Made by a program: the position numbers and the translations under genes. A DNA stretch of 64,000 bases from Cyanophora paradoxa. Its lineage: Eukaryota; Glaucocystophyceae; Cyanophorales; Cyanophoraceae. Positions 11,566 through 20,742 of this stretch are shown here, piece by piece. Where the stretch lies: assembly GCA_004431415.1 (NCBI GenBank), contig QPMI01000454.1, forward strand, positions 21,558 to 85,557, in the 5' to 3' direction. The notes beneath the pieces are model-generated. The model was not told where the DNA came from. It did no database searches and was given only the letters and a program-made list of their open reading frames with translations. The first letter of the stretch is position 1, and every line of letters starts with the position of its first letter.

Positions 11566-14500
11566 CTAGCCGGTGCTGCGGTCGGTGCGGCTGGAGCCGT
11601 CGGAGTGGTACTCGAGGGGGACGAGCTCGCGCTGCGGGGGCGGCGACTCGGAGGCGGCGTCGCGGCGGGCCGGCCCCGCGCCGGCGGCCGGCCCCGCGAG
11701 CTGCCGCACGATGCCGGCGAGGTCCGACGCCACCGCGAGGAACTCCTCCGCGCCGCCGCCCGCGCCTCGGCCTCCTCCGCGCCCCGCCCTCCGCCCCGCC
11801 GCCCCCGCCGCCGCCGCCCCGTCCTCCTCGCCGGAGCTGCCCCGGCCCCGCGAGGGCGGCCGCCCCGGCGCCGGCGGGGCGCGCGAGCCCGAGCCGGGGC
11901 GGCTCCCCGGCCGCCCCGCGTCCTGCGCCGTGTCCGTCCCACGTCCGTGCCCCGCCGCGCCTCCGCCCGCGCCTCCGCTGCCCGCACCTCAGCCGCCGCC
12001 CGGCGCCCGGGGCCGCGCGGGGGTGCGGGCGGGGGCACCGGCGGCGGCGGCGGAGAGGTCCTCGACGAGGCCCAGCAGGGAGGCCGCCTCCTCGCCCGTC
12101 AGCCCCGCCCCGGCCCCGTGCCCCATGCTGCCCAGTGCCCGCCCCTCAGAGCCCCGCGGGGCGGGCGGGGCGGGGCGGGGCGGGGCGGACCAGTAGTTGG
12201 CGAGGGCCTTGCAGACGGTGGCGGAGACGGCGTAGTCCTGCGCCCCGAAGCGCCCGAGGGCGTCGAGGAGGCGGTCGACGGCGGCGCAGTCGCGGAGCAG
12301 GGCGCGGTGGCGGGCGTCGGAGGCGAGGTTGAGAAGGACGCCGGCCGCCCAGTAGACGACGTCGCGCGCCCCGTGGTCCAGCAGCAGCGCCCCGATCTCC
12401 CCCACGCGCTCCTCCGCCAGGGCGGCGCGCGCGTCCTCGTGCCGCGAGAAGTTGCCGAACGCCCGCAGCGCCTCCACCACCGCCTCCTCGTTGAACGAGA
12501 GCAGCAGCGGCACCAGCACTGCCCCCCGCCCCTTGCGCTCGGCGGCGGGGCGGCGGAGCGGGACGGGCAGGGATGCAGAGGGGGCGCACGGCGGGCGAGG
12601 CGGCAGCGGGCGGCGGTGACGCGGTTGCCGGGGGCGTCGAGGTAGAAGGAGAGGTTGGTGACGGCGGAGACGGCGTTCAGGACGAGCTCCTCGCTCCCCG
12701 CGATCGTCTTCCGCTCGAGCAGGCGCGCCAGCTCCTCCACCTCCGGCCGCGCCGCCACCCGCGCCCCCGCCCCCGCCTCCATCGACAGGTTCGCCACCAG
12801 CCGGATGATCTGCGGCGGGCGCTCGGGCCCGCCCCGCGCCGGCCCCGCCCGCCCCCGCCCGGCCCGCGCACCTTGACGAGGGCCTCCTCGGTCTCCCGCA
12901 CTTGCGGCGGCTGCAGCGGCCGCTCCCCGGGCGGCTGCGACGACGAGGCCGCCGAGGCCGGCGCCGGCGCGGGGCCGGGGCGAGCGAGGCGTCCCGGGCG
13001 GCGTAGCGGGCGAGGAGCGGCAGGACGGCGTCCGGGGCGGCGAGGGGCCCGCCGAGCAGCAGCCGCTGCTCCTCGCTCGCCGTCGTCAGGTTCCCCAGCA
13101 CGAAGCAGACGCGCGTGACGAGCGCCGCGTTGTCGGCGTGCCGCCCCAGCAGCGCCAGCAGCCGCCGCGTCCCGTCCGGGTACCGCGCCACCGCCGCCCG
13201 GCACTCCTCGTACAGCGTCAGCTTGCTGCGCGGCGGCGGGGGCGGGTCAGCCTCTCCGGCGGGCGGGCGGCGGGCGGGCGGGCCTGAGGACGCGGGAGAC
13301 GTTGAGCATGGCGTCGGCGTGGCCCGGGAGGAGGCCGGCGAGGGCGAGCAGCGCGTCCACGACGCCCCCCGCGAGGAAGTGCCGCCGCTGCACGCCCCCG
13401 AGCGGCTGCGCCGCCAGGTTCCGCACCGTCGCCGTCACCTGCACCAGCAGCTGCGCCACACGCTCCCCGCCGCTCGCGCTCCCCGGCCGCCCCGCGCCCG
13501 CCCCTCCGGCGGCGGGCCCGCCCGCTGCCGCCGCCCCGCGGTGAGCGGCGCGGCGGGCCGGGCGGGGGAGGGGGAGGGCGCGGGGCCGCACGCTGAGGGC
13601 GGCGCAGCGGGTCGTGAGGACGAAGCCGAGGGCCGAGACGCCGCCCTTCTGCGGCGAGGCTCGCACGCACGGCGCGCCGCGGGGGCCGGGGTCGGCGAGG
13701 GGAGGGGAGGGGCGGCGGCGCCTGCAGGATGTGCTTCGCGTTGGCGTCGTCGTTGGAGGCGTTCTTCATGGCGCCGGCCGCGTACAGCATGATCTGCGGG
13801 GCCGCCGCTCGGGAGCCGGCGTGCGGGGCGGAGCGGGCGGGCGGGCGGGCCTCGTCGGAGTTGGAGGAGGAGTCGGGGGCGCCGCTGTAGCGGGGGTCGC
13901 GGGCGAGGGAGAGGAGCTCCTCGAGGAGGCCCTCCTCGCGGAAGAGCGCGTCGTTCCGGTCCTCCTTGCTCAGCTTGTAGAGCACCCGGCACGTGTTCAG
14001 CACGCTGCTCGAGCTCCTCGTCACCTGCCGCCCCGCCCGCCGCCCTCAGCGCCCGCCCCGCCCCGTCCCGGCGCGGCCGGGCGGGCGGCGGGGGGCGCGC
14101 CCTGAGGATGATGCGGCAGAGCTTGGCGAGGAGGCGCGGCTCCTTCTGGTCCATGAGCCTGTACACCACCTTTAGGATCGCGCCCCCCGTGTCCTCCCCC
14201 CTCCCTCCGTCCGCCGCATCGCCCACCGACTCCCGCCGCTGCCCGGGGCCCCGCTCCCGGATTTGATCGCCCAGCGGCTCGATGAGCGACCAGAGAGCCT
14301 CACACGCCTGCGCCCGCCCCTTAGCCGCGCGCGCCCCATCGCGCGCGTGCGATCAAGCGGACCTGGATGAGGGCGGCTGGCGGCTGCGACGGATCGAGGC
14401 CCGCAAGTGCAGACTGGATCGGGCCGACTGGCACCGAATCCTCCGCCTGCCCGGACGCGGATCGCGACAGCGAGGGCGGAGGCCGCGAGACAGACGAAGT

Positions 14501-14827
14501 GGATGCAGAGGGCTTGACGGGAGGCTGACGCGCGTCCTGGCCGGGAGTTTTTGGCGTCGGCGGTTTGCGCGGCGGAAGAGGCGGCGGCATCGGCCCAGGT
14601 CCAGGCTCTGGCGTTGTTCCCTGCCGCGGTCTCCGGGGAGGAACTTCGGGAGGCTGTACCGCCCGCTCCTGCTCTTGTGCAGCAGGTGTGGCGGGATGCG
14701 GACGAGATGCTTGACGCGGGGAATGAGCGCTGTGGTCCAACAGCCTAGGCGTTATTTGCGGCGTTGTCAAAGGTGAAGGAACTCCGCGGAACGATGAGCT
14801 GCGGTTGAGCGAGCCCTCCAAGAACAT
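11566..14827 (-). CDS. ARMC2: ARMC2, armadillo-repeat ciliary protein
   Basis: Ordered exons match the ARMC2 armadillo core: LKVVYRLMDQKEPRLLAKLC, VLNTCRVLYKLSKEDRNDAL, LYAAGAMKNASNDDANAKHI, LLVQVTATVRNLAAQPLGG, LTLYEECRAAVARYP, RVCFVLGNLTTASEEQR, ELVLNAVSAVTNLSFYLD, EEAVVEALRAFGNFSRHED, AAGVLLNLASDARHRALLRD and YAVSATVCKALANYW. The tail ends LVPLEYHSDGSSRTDRSTG with its stop at 11566-11568. The start is taken at 14827 (MFLEGSLNRSSS), followed by a Pro/Ser-rich disordered N-terminus; ATGs further upstream remain possible. ARMC2 is required for assembly of motile cilia and sperm tails and works as an adaptor for radial-spoke transport in green algae. At least four introns start with GC (for example 14100-14025 and 13850-13794). 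The gene is head to head with the DHHC gene. The family call is strong; exact exon ends are approximate. Confidence 0.88.
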
Positions 14828-15172
14828 GGCGCTGGAGACGCTGCACTTGAAATGAGCGGCCGCGCGCTGGGGCCACAGATACGCTGCAGCGTACGCAGGC
14901 ATACCTCTGCACCGATGGCGGACGGATGCCATAGTCGCCTGTGGGGAACAGCCGTCGCGTCGACTCCGCTGGAGTAAAGGGCCGGCTTGGCTTCGCAAGC
15001 GAGGCGCGGGCTTCTTGCAGCACATTAGCTACGATCCCCGTTGGGATGGGATCGGCCTTTTGCCTCATCGGTGGGCCAGCGCCAGGACGCGACATCATGC
15101 CGCTGTACCCCGCGAGGGAAAAAATTCGGCGCGCCAAGTACCGGGCCCGGACGAGCGCAGCGGCCGGGCGAA
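14828..15172. promoter_or_regulatory. Divergent intergenic region ARMC2 / DHHC
   Basis: About 345 bp separate the two start codons, which face away from each other, so both promoters should lie here. I see no TATA box or other named element. Call made from position only. Confidence 0.4.
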
Positions 15173-16678
15173 ATGGCGACCCCACAGCGCGGCCCGATGG
15201 CGCCGAGCTTCCCGACTACGCCCAGCTCGTTCGCGGCGGACGGCAGCCCGATGCTGAAGGGCGGCGCTATCAGGTACAAGCTGCGACTTCCCGGGCCGCG
15301 CCGGGCGCTTACGCTTTCGCAGGCGGATGCTATATCAGGTCTGGCCGTCGAAGGTGCGACCGCAGCGTCGGTATCGAGTGTTGGCGCCTTCATGCTCACC
15401 CTGCATGCCACCCCGCAGAATAAGTTCTTCTGCGGCGGCCGGATTATGTCTGGGCCCGAGCTTCATGCACTCTGCTACACGTTCTTGTGGCTTACCATCC
15501 CGAGTGTCATCTACTTCGTCTTTCTGTGCGCCAAACCGACTCTGCGCTCGGCCATCGCGCGCCGACGCGTTGCTGCGCAGCTGCCCCCATCTTTACGCCC
15601 ACGTTTCCTCCTTCTTCTTCTGGGGCCCCTTCCTGCTCTACATCGCGACTATGATTCTCTTCTTCGGCACCGCCTGCTCCGACCCCGGCATCATCCCGCG
15701 CCAGTCGCTGCGCCAGTACTGCAGCCCGGTTATCGACCAGGAGACCGCTGCAGTGAATGGGACCCTCGGAAAGTACTGCAGTGCGTGCTGGCTCGAGTCG
15801 CCCGGACTCGAGAACCTGACCGCCGGTGCAGAGACCTGCAACATCTACCGCCCGCCGCGTTCCAAGCACTGCCGCGTTTGCGACAACTGCGTCCAGCGCT
15901 TCGACCATCACTATATCCTTTCCACCCGCCGGCATTCGCGCCCTCTTGATCGTTTGCTTCCCTCCTTGACCGAGCTGCTCACGCCGCTGGTGAGCCGCGC
16001 AGATTGGAGCCGACCGAAAAGGTTTAGAAACGCTTTGCGTTGCTGATGTTCCGAACAGGGTCGCGAACTGCGTCGGCCGGCGCAACTACCGCATCTTCCT
16101 GGTCTTCGTGGCGTCCGTGCTGGCGCTCTGCCTCACCGTGGCGACCTCGACCAGCATTTACGTGCTGCGGCTCGCCCGCGGCGACGTGCCTGTCGACTTC
16201 GTCAACCACAAGCCGACCCAGTTTGTGATCGGGTCCGCACCCGGATCCCTCCCGTCGCGCCTTCCGCCGTTCTGACCCGCGTCGCTCGAATAGCACGGCT
16301 CTGGTTCTCTTCACCTTCCTCAACCTGTGGTTCCCGTTCGGCGTGCTCGGCTTCCACGCCTTCCTCGTCTGGACGAACCAGACCACCAACGAGATGGTCC
16401 GCCGGCCGTACCGCTCAGCCATTGTATTGCCCTCCTTTTTCTATCCTCATTACTTCTTCTCTCGTTCAGCTCAAGGGCGAGTACCGCATCAAGCAGAACC
16501 CGTACTCCAAGGGGCACATCAACAACTGCATCTACCTCCTCTGCTCCACTGCACCCCCCAGGTCAGTGACCAGGATTTGCCTGTCTTCGCGCGCGAGAGA
16601 GGAGACCGAACCCGCCGCGCTCGCAGCGCAATATCCTGGAGGAAAGAGCTCCCCGCCTCGGAGCTGCCCATGGTTTGA
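15173..16678 (+). CDS. DHHC-type protein S-palmitoyltransferase
   Basis: Integral-membrane enzyme that attaches palmitate to Cys of target proteins. The start is ATG 15173 (MATPQRGPMAPS). Visible are NKFFCGGRIMSGPELHAL, TM1 (TFLWLTIPSVIYFVFLCA), TM2 (FFFWGPFLLYIATMILFFGT), then the Cys-rich domain with YRPPRSKHCRVCDNCVQRFD and the DHHC motif. TM3 (IFLVFVASVLALCLTVA) and TM4 (ALVLFTFLNLWFPFGVLG) follow, then a TTNE-type motif (QTTNEM) and RIKQNPYSKGHINNC. These features and their order are standard for DHHC enzymes. The catalytic Cys codon is split by an AT-AC intron (15913-15982) and completed by a 7-nt exon (15983-15989). Other introns inferred: a GC-AG one near 15536-15585, then 15990-16058, about 16228-16290, about 16395-16468 and 16562-16626. 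After splicing, the residue following the catalytic Cys is Arg rather than the usual Pro. The stop is at 16676-16678. Confidence 0.87.
15913..15982 (+). other. U12-type AT-AC intron
   Basis: The 5' splice site reads ATATCCTTT, a full match to the U12 consensus. CTCCTTGAC at 15962-15970 matches the U12 branch-site consensus TTCCTTRAY at all but one position. The branch A (15969) lies 13 nt from the 3' AC at 15981-15982. Removal restores the DHHC reading frame. It is the only intron of this class I found in the window. Confidence 0.85.
15983..15989 (+). other. 7-nt microexon inside the DHHC catalytic motif
   Basis: GCCGCTG sits between the AT-AC intron and a GT-AG intron (15990-16058, GTGAGCC...CGAACAG). 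With the preceding T (15912) and the following G (16059) it yields TGC CGC TGG, giving DHH-C-R-W and then VANCVGRRNYR. No other splice choice I tried keeps both the catalytic Cys and the downstream frame. Confidence 0.75.
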
Positions 16679-17148
16679 GAAGTCTTCGCCACCTATACCG
16701 TGCCCAGTATGAACCCAACCGTTCTTCTTTAGACGTATTTCGTGCCTTCTGTATGCACCTCTGTAGCTATGGTGTTTCAAGTTTTATCAACCGAAGAGTG
16801 TAGCGTCCGTGTCTCTTTATCGCGCGCGAGGAAGCCCGTGTGCGCTAAACCTAACATTCAATGATTTTCATCGGCCGGGCCGGGCTGGCAGCCTGGCGCG
16901 CGCGCGTGAAGGGACTTGAAGGGTTGAGGGGGGTACTCGTCATTCAGAAACTTCAGCAGCCTTCTTAGGCTGCCAGCATCGTTGCGGCTACAAGTCGGGA
17001 GCTGAGCCGACAAGCATTAGCTGACACAGGAGCGCTCGGCGGTCGAGTCGCACGGCAGTCGACTGCCTTGAACAAGCGGCGAATCGGGAGGCGATCAACT
17101 TGGTGCAGCGCGGTGCGCCAGCGCCTGGCGTTCAGCGCTTTCAATAAC
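16679..17148. other. Intergenic, no gene seen
   Basis: 470 bp between the DHHC stop and the next start codon. It should hold the 3' UTR of the first gene and the promoter of the second. No RNA gene, repeat or conserved motif recognised. Confidence 0.5.
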
Positions 17149-17721
17149 ATGTCTGAAAGAAGCGCGCTTGCAGGGCTGTGCGCGCAGGAGATGGCGCGCG
17201 ACGCAGGCTCATCGCTTTCGGAAGCCGTTGACCGCTTCGAGAGGCGCATGAACTTGGCCAATCCGTTCGCGGCAGCGGGCGACCGAGCCAAGGAGGCTAT
17301 TTCGCGCATGGGCGACCGAGCGGATCGAGCGATCGAGCGCGCCAAGGGCGCGGCCGAGAGCGTGACTGACGCTGTCGTCGGGCGTACGAAAGACGCTGCG
17401 GGAGCGGTAGAGGGCTACATCACGAACGCGGTCTCAAGCGTCACGTCGCGGGCCGAGAACGCTCTGGCATCGCTTGACGCCGCCATCCACGAGAGGACCA
17501 CAGCCGTTGCGAACCAGGTTTCGGACTATCTCACGGACCTTCTGACCGAGTATGTAGGCGCCGAGAGGGCCGCCAACAAGGTCAGTCTGCCGCTGAACAT
17601 TCGTGCGGGTTCCTGACGCCGCGCTCCGCCGCAGCTGTTCCAGGGGGCGGTGATCGGCGGCATAACGATCGGCGTGTCCATCATCATAGCAGCGGTCGTC
17701 GTGCGGAGGCGAAAGGGCTGA
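17149..17721 (+). CDS. Small amphipathic-helix protein with C-terminal membrane anchor
   Basis: Two exons, 17149-17580 and 17635-17721, are joined over a 54-nt GT-AG intron (GTCAGTCTG...CCGCCGCAG) in phase 0. The start ATG at 17149 (MSERSALAGLCAQEMARD) lies in a favourable context. The product is about 172 residues. Residues 20-140 form long Ala/Arg/Glu-rich helices with spaced acidic and basic residues, for example DRAKEAISRMGDRADRAIER, resembling LEA or apolipoprotein-type amphipathic helices. The second exon encodes GAVIGGITIGVSIIIAAVVV followed by RRRKG and the stop, a classic tail anchor with positive residues after the membrane span. This suggests insertion into ER, mitochondrial or plastid outer membrane with the helices in the cytosol. 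No family recognised; the function is unknown. Confidence 0.72.
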
Positions 17722-18291
17722 AGGCGCGGGGGGAGGCCCCGACAGCATTCCCCAAGTGGGACGTAGCGCGCTGTGATGCGCGCTAGGCCCGCGTCACGAG
17801 CTCCGGGAGGCGACCTGCGGCTCAGCGCCTCCGGTGTGGGCGTGATCGCGGGGGGCACTCCGCCCTGCCTCGCGACCGTCGAACCTGTTCCGTGATATCG
17901 ATCAGCGCCTGCCCTCTGTGACGGGCGAGGACCCCAGTAGCTCCCTCATACTTGATACGTATTCATTCCTGCAAAATTGAAATTGAACGCATCTTTTTCT
18001 CAAGCTCAAGAATCCGCTGGATGCTTCATCTCTCTTGCTCGTTTGCCACGTTAAGGGGGGCCGCTAGCGCTGGCTCGGCTCGGGGCCTCGCGCTCTGGGC
18101 CCCTAGTGAGCTCTAGGCTCTAGCTGGACCCCGGCGCGCGCCGACGTCATCAAAGCTTGAGCGCATACTAAAACTAGGGCTGCATTGAAACAGTGCCCGC
18201 ATGAAAGAGAAAAAAGCGCTAGCTAGCAGTCGAGGGGGCGGGGCCGGCGGGGCGGGGCGGCCGCGCCGCGCGCGGGCCCGGGGGGCGGCCC
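17722..18291. other. Convergent intergenic region, no gene seen
   Basis: 570 bp between the stop of the tail-anchored gene (+) and the stop of the SET gene (-). Base composition is more mixed than in the flanking genes. Nothing recognised beyond likely 3' UTRs. Confidence 0.5.
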
Positions 18292-20618
18292 CTATCGCGT
18301 GAACTGCTCGACGTCGTTCTTGATCGCCTCGGCGGCGTCCTTCTTCTTCTCCTCCTCGATCTGCGCGGCGCGGCGGGGCGTGAGCGAGCGAGCTGGAGGC
18401 TTGGAAGCCTGTGGGGGCGGGGCGGGCGGGGGGCGCCTTCTTGCGGAAGAACTCCTCGGCGCGGGTGAGGCGCTCGAGGTGGAAGGCGCAGATGAGCTTC
18501 TGAGACATGCGCGCCCGCACCACCGCCTCCATCCGCGGCGTCAGCAGCCGCGAGTTGATCTGCGCCCCGCCCGCCCCGCCCCGCCCCGTCAGCCGCGGCG
18601 CCGGGGGCATGGGAGCGGGGGCGGGGGCGGGCGGGCCATGGCGTTGTCCTGCTCGGCGATGGTGGGGAGCTTGGAGAGGTAGTCGGCGATGGCCCTGCCG
18701 CCCCGCGCGGTGAGCGAGGGCGAGGGCGGGGCGAGGGCGGGGCGGGGCCATGGGGCAGGGCGGACCGCTGGAGGAAGCGGACGACGTCGATCTCGCGCGC
18801 GTACTTGTCCGCCCCCGCCAGCGGCTGCCCGCCCCGGCCCCGGCCCCGCCTCGGCGAGGGGCGCGCGGGGCGGGCGGAGGGGGCGCGCGGCGCGCGGGGC
18901 GCACGGGGGCGACGGAGTCGGGGTCGTAGGGGAAGACCTCCGGCGGCTTGTTGAAGCGCAGCATGATGCTCATGTGCCTTCGCGCGGGGCCGGCGTGAGC
19001 GGCGCCGCTGCGGGCCGCGGGCCGCGGGGCGGGGCGGGGGCGGGGCGGGGCCGGGGGCGCACAGGACGCCGCGCTCGACCTCGGTGCCCCAGCCCTTGTG
19101 CTGGACGGCGAGGAAGGCGCGGGCGTCGAGCTCGGAGGCGGCGCGGGCGAGGAAGGACTCGAAGCCGACGAAGTCGTCCTCGAGGTCCGGCACGTAGCCG
19201 AAGCGGTCCAGCGTCTCGATCCCGCTCGTCGTCTCCCCGTACGACACGAACACCTGCCGCCCCGCGCTGAGCAGGGCCGGGCGGGCCGGGCGGGCGGGGG
19301 GCCCGGGGCGGGGCGCGCCTCGTCGCCGGGCTCGATGTCGAGGCGGGCGCGGAGGCCGGCCCCCACGTGGAACGTGCACTCCTCGTTCCCGCACACCTGC
19401 GCGGCCCGAGCTGGAGCCGGCGGGCGGGCTGCGGCGGGGGGCGGGGAGACGGACGGCGTCGATCTTGGCGCCGCGGTTGGCGCTGTGGGAGAGGAGGTCC
19501 ATGACGGGGATGAGGCCCTCGCGGCGGCCCCGCGTCAGCACCACCGACGCCGCCCACTTGAACGCCTCCATCGTCGCGTTCGCCGCCGGGAAGAACTGCG
19601 GCTTGTCCTGCCCCCGCGCCCCCGCCCCTCAGCGCCCGCCCCGCGGCCCCTCCCGAGGCGCGCGCGCGCGCCTTGATGAGTCGGTCCGCCACGGTCACGA
19701 AGTACACGTCGTTCAGCTCCTCCAGGTTGCGCTTGATCCGCGCTGCCCCGGCCGGCGTCGGGCGGCGGCCCCGGCGGTGGGCAGGCGGGCGGGCGGCGCG
19801 GGGCTGCGCACCGAGGGTCGAGTTGTCCTGCAGCTGCACCAGCACCTCCTCGGGGTAGTACCACAGCGAGTGCGTCATGTCCTCCGGCAGCAGCTGCGCG
19901 CCCCGCGCGCCTCAGCGCAACGCGCGCGGGGGGGCGGGCGGCCCGAATGGGGACGTCCGCACCTCGATCCAGGGCGCGAAGGGCGAGGCGGGCCCCTGGA
20001 GCTTCTCCAAGAGGAGGCGCGCCGCGTGGCACCAGTGCTGCTTGCCCGCGCCGGGGTCGTCCTGCGCGAAGTAGTTCGCCAGCCAGTGGTTCTCGCAGGT
20101 CATGATCAGCCTCGCCGGGATGCCCAGCAGCGGCTCGCCCGCCTGCCCCCGTGTCAGCCGGTCGCGCAAATTGCCGCGCAAATGGCTCCGGATGACGCGC
20201 GCCCGCACCTGCACGGTGGCATTCGAATTCAGGAAGAGGCCCCGCACCCGGGCTCCCGCGAAGTCCCGCAGTTCGAGCGCGTCGTGTATGAAGCCGCCGC
20301 TCGCGTTGACCCACGCGCGAAGCTTGCTGATATCGACGACCGCTGGGGTTCGCGGGCGGGGGCCGTTAGCGATCTGGAACGCGAGCGCGCGGCCGCGCGC
20401 CGCGCACTCGATGGCAGCGGGCGGTTCCCGTAGTACTGGTAAGCGACTCCCGCCGCGATAGCTATGACAGCGATGAAGATGGCGATGCGGAAGAACGACC
20501 GCGGCTTTGCCGGCGCGTCCTCCTTCGGCCCCGCGGCGTCAGCTGTCGACGGCTCCTTTGCCTCCTCCTTCGTCGCCTCGGCCTCCTTCTTCTTGGGCTG
20601 CTTCGCGTCCTTCGCCAT
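18292..20618 (-). CDS. SET-domain protein of the Rubisco LSMT/SETD3/SETD6 class with N-terminal membrane anchor
   Basis: Start ATG at 20618 (MAKDAKQPKKKEAEATKEE), stop at 18292-18294 after IKNDVEQFTR. A Lys/Glu-rich leader is followed by one hydrophobic span, FFRIAIFIAVIAIAAGVAY. After a short inferred intron come SKLRAWVNASGGF, GEPLLGIPARLIMTCENHWL, KRNLEELNDVYFVTVADRL, GLIPVMDLLSHSANRGAKI and VFVSYGETTSGIETLDRFGY. These are the SET core signatures; the NHS element of relatives reads SHS here. A helical C-terminal part (RMSQKLICAFHLERLTRAEE) fits the Rubisco-binding-type domain of this class. Members methylate Lys or His of protein substrates; the target here cannot be told. The intron at 19318-19254 is GC-AG. 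The joint between the anchor and the SET part is the weakest point of the model. Confidence 0.75.
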
Positions 20619-20742
20619 CGGCGAGTCCCGCCGGCGAACGCAGTCCGGCGAAATTTCGGTACTCCCGGTCTTCCTCTGGCTTTTGGTTTTGTGGTTGCCG
20701 CGCTCCACATTCGACGGCTTTGGCGCGGGAGAATCGCTCAAC
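20619..20742. promoter_or_regulatory. Short divergent promoter region SET / C2 genes
   Basis: Only about 124 bp lie between two start codons facing away from each other, so the promoters must overlap or extend into 5' coding sequence. No core element recognised. Confidence 0.4.

Noticed and set aside
18292-20618. Calling the SET protein a Rubisco methyltransferase
   Set aside because: Sequence supports the class only; substrate cannot be inferred and the key NHS element differs.
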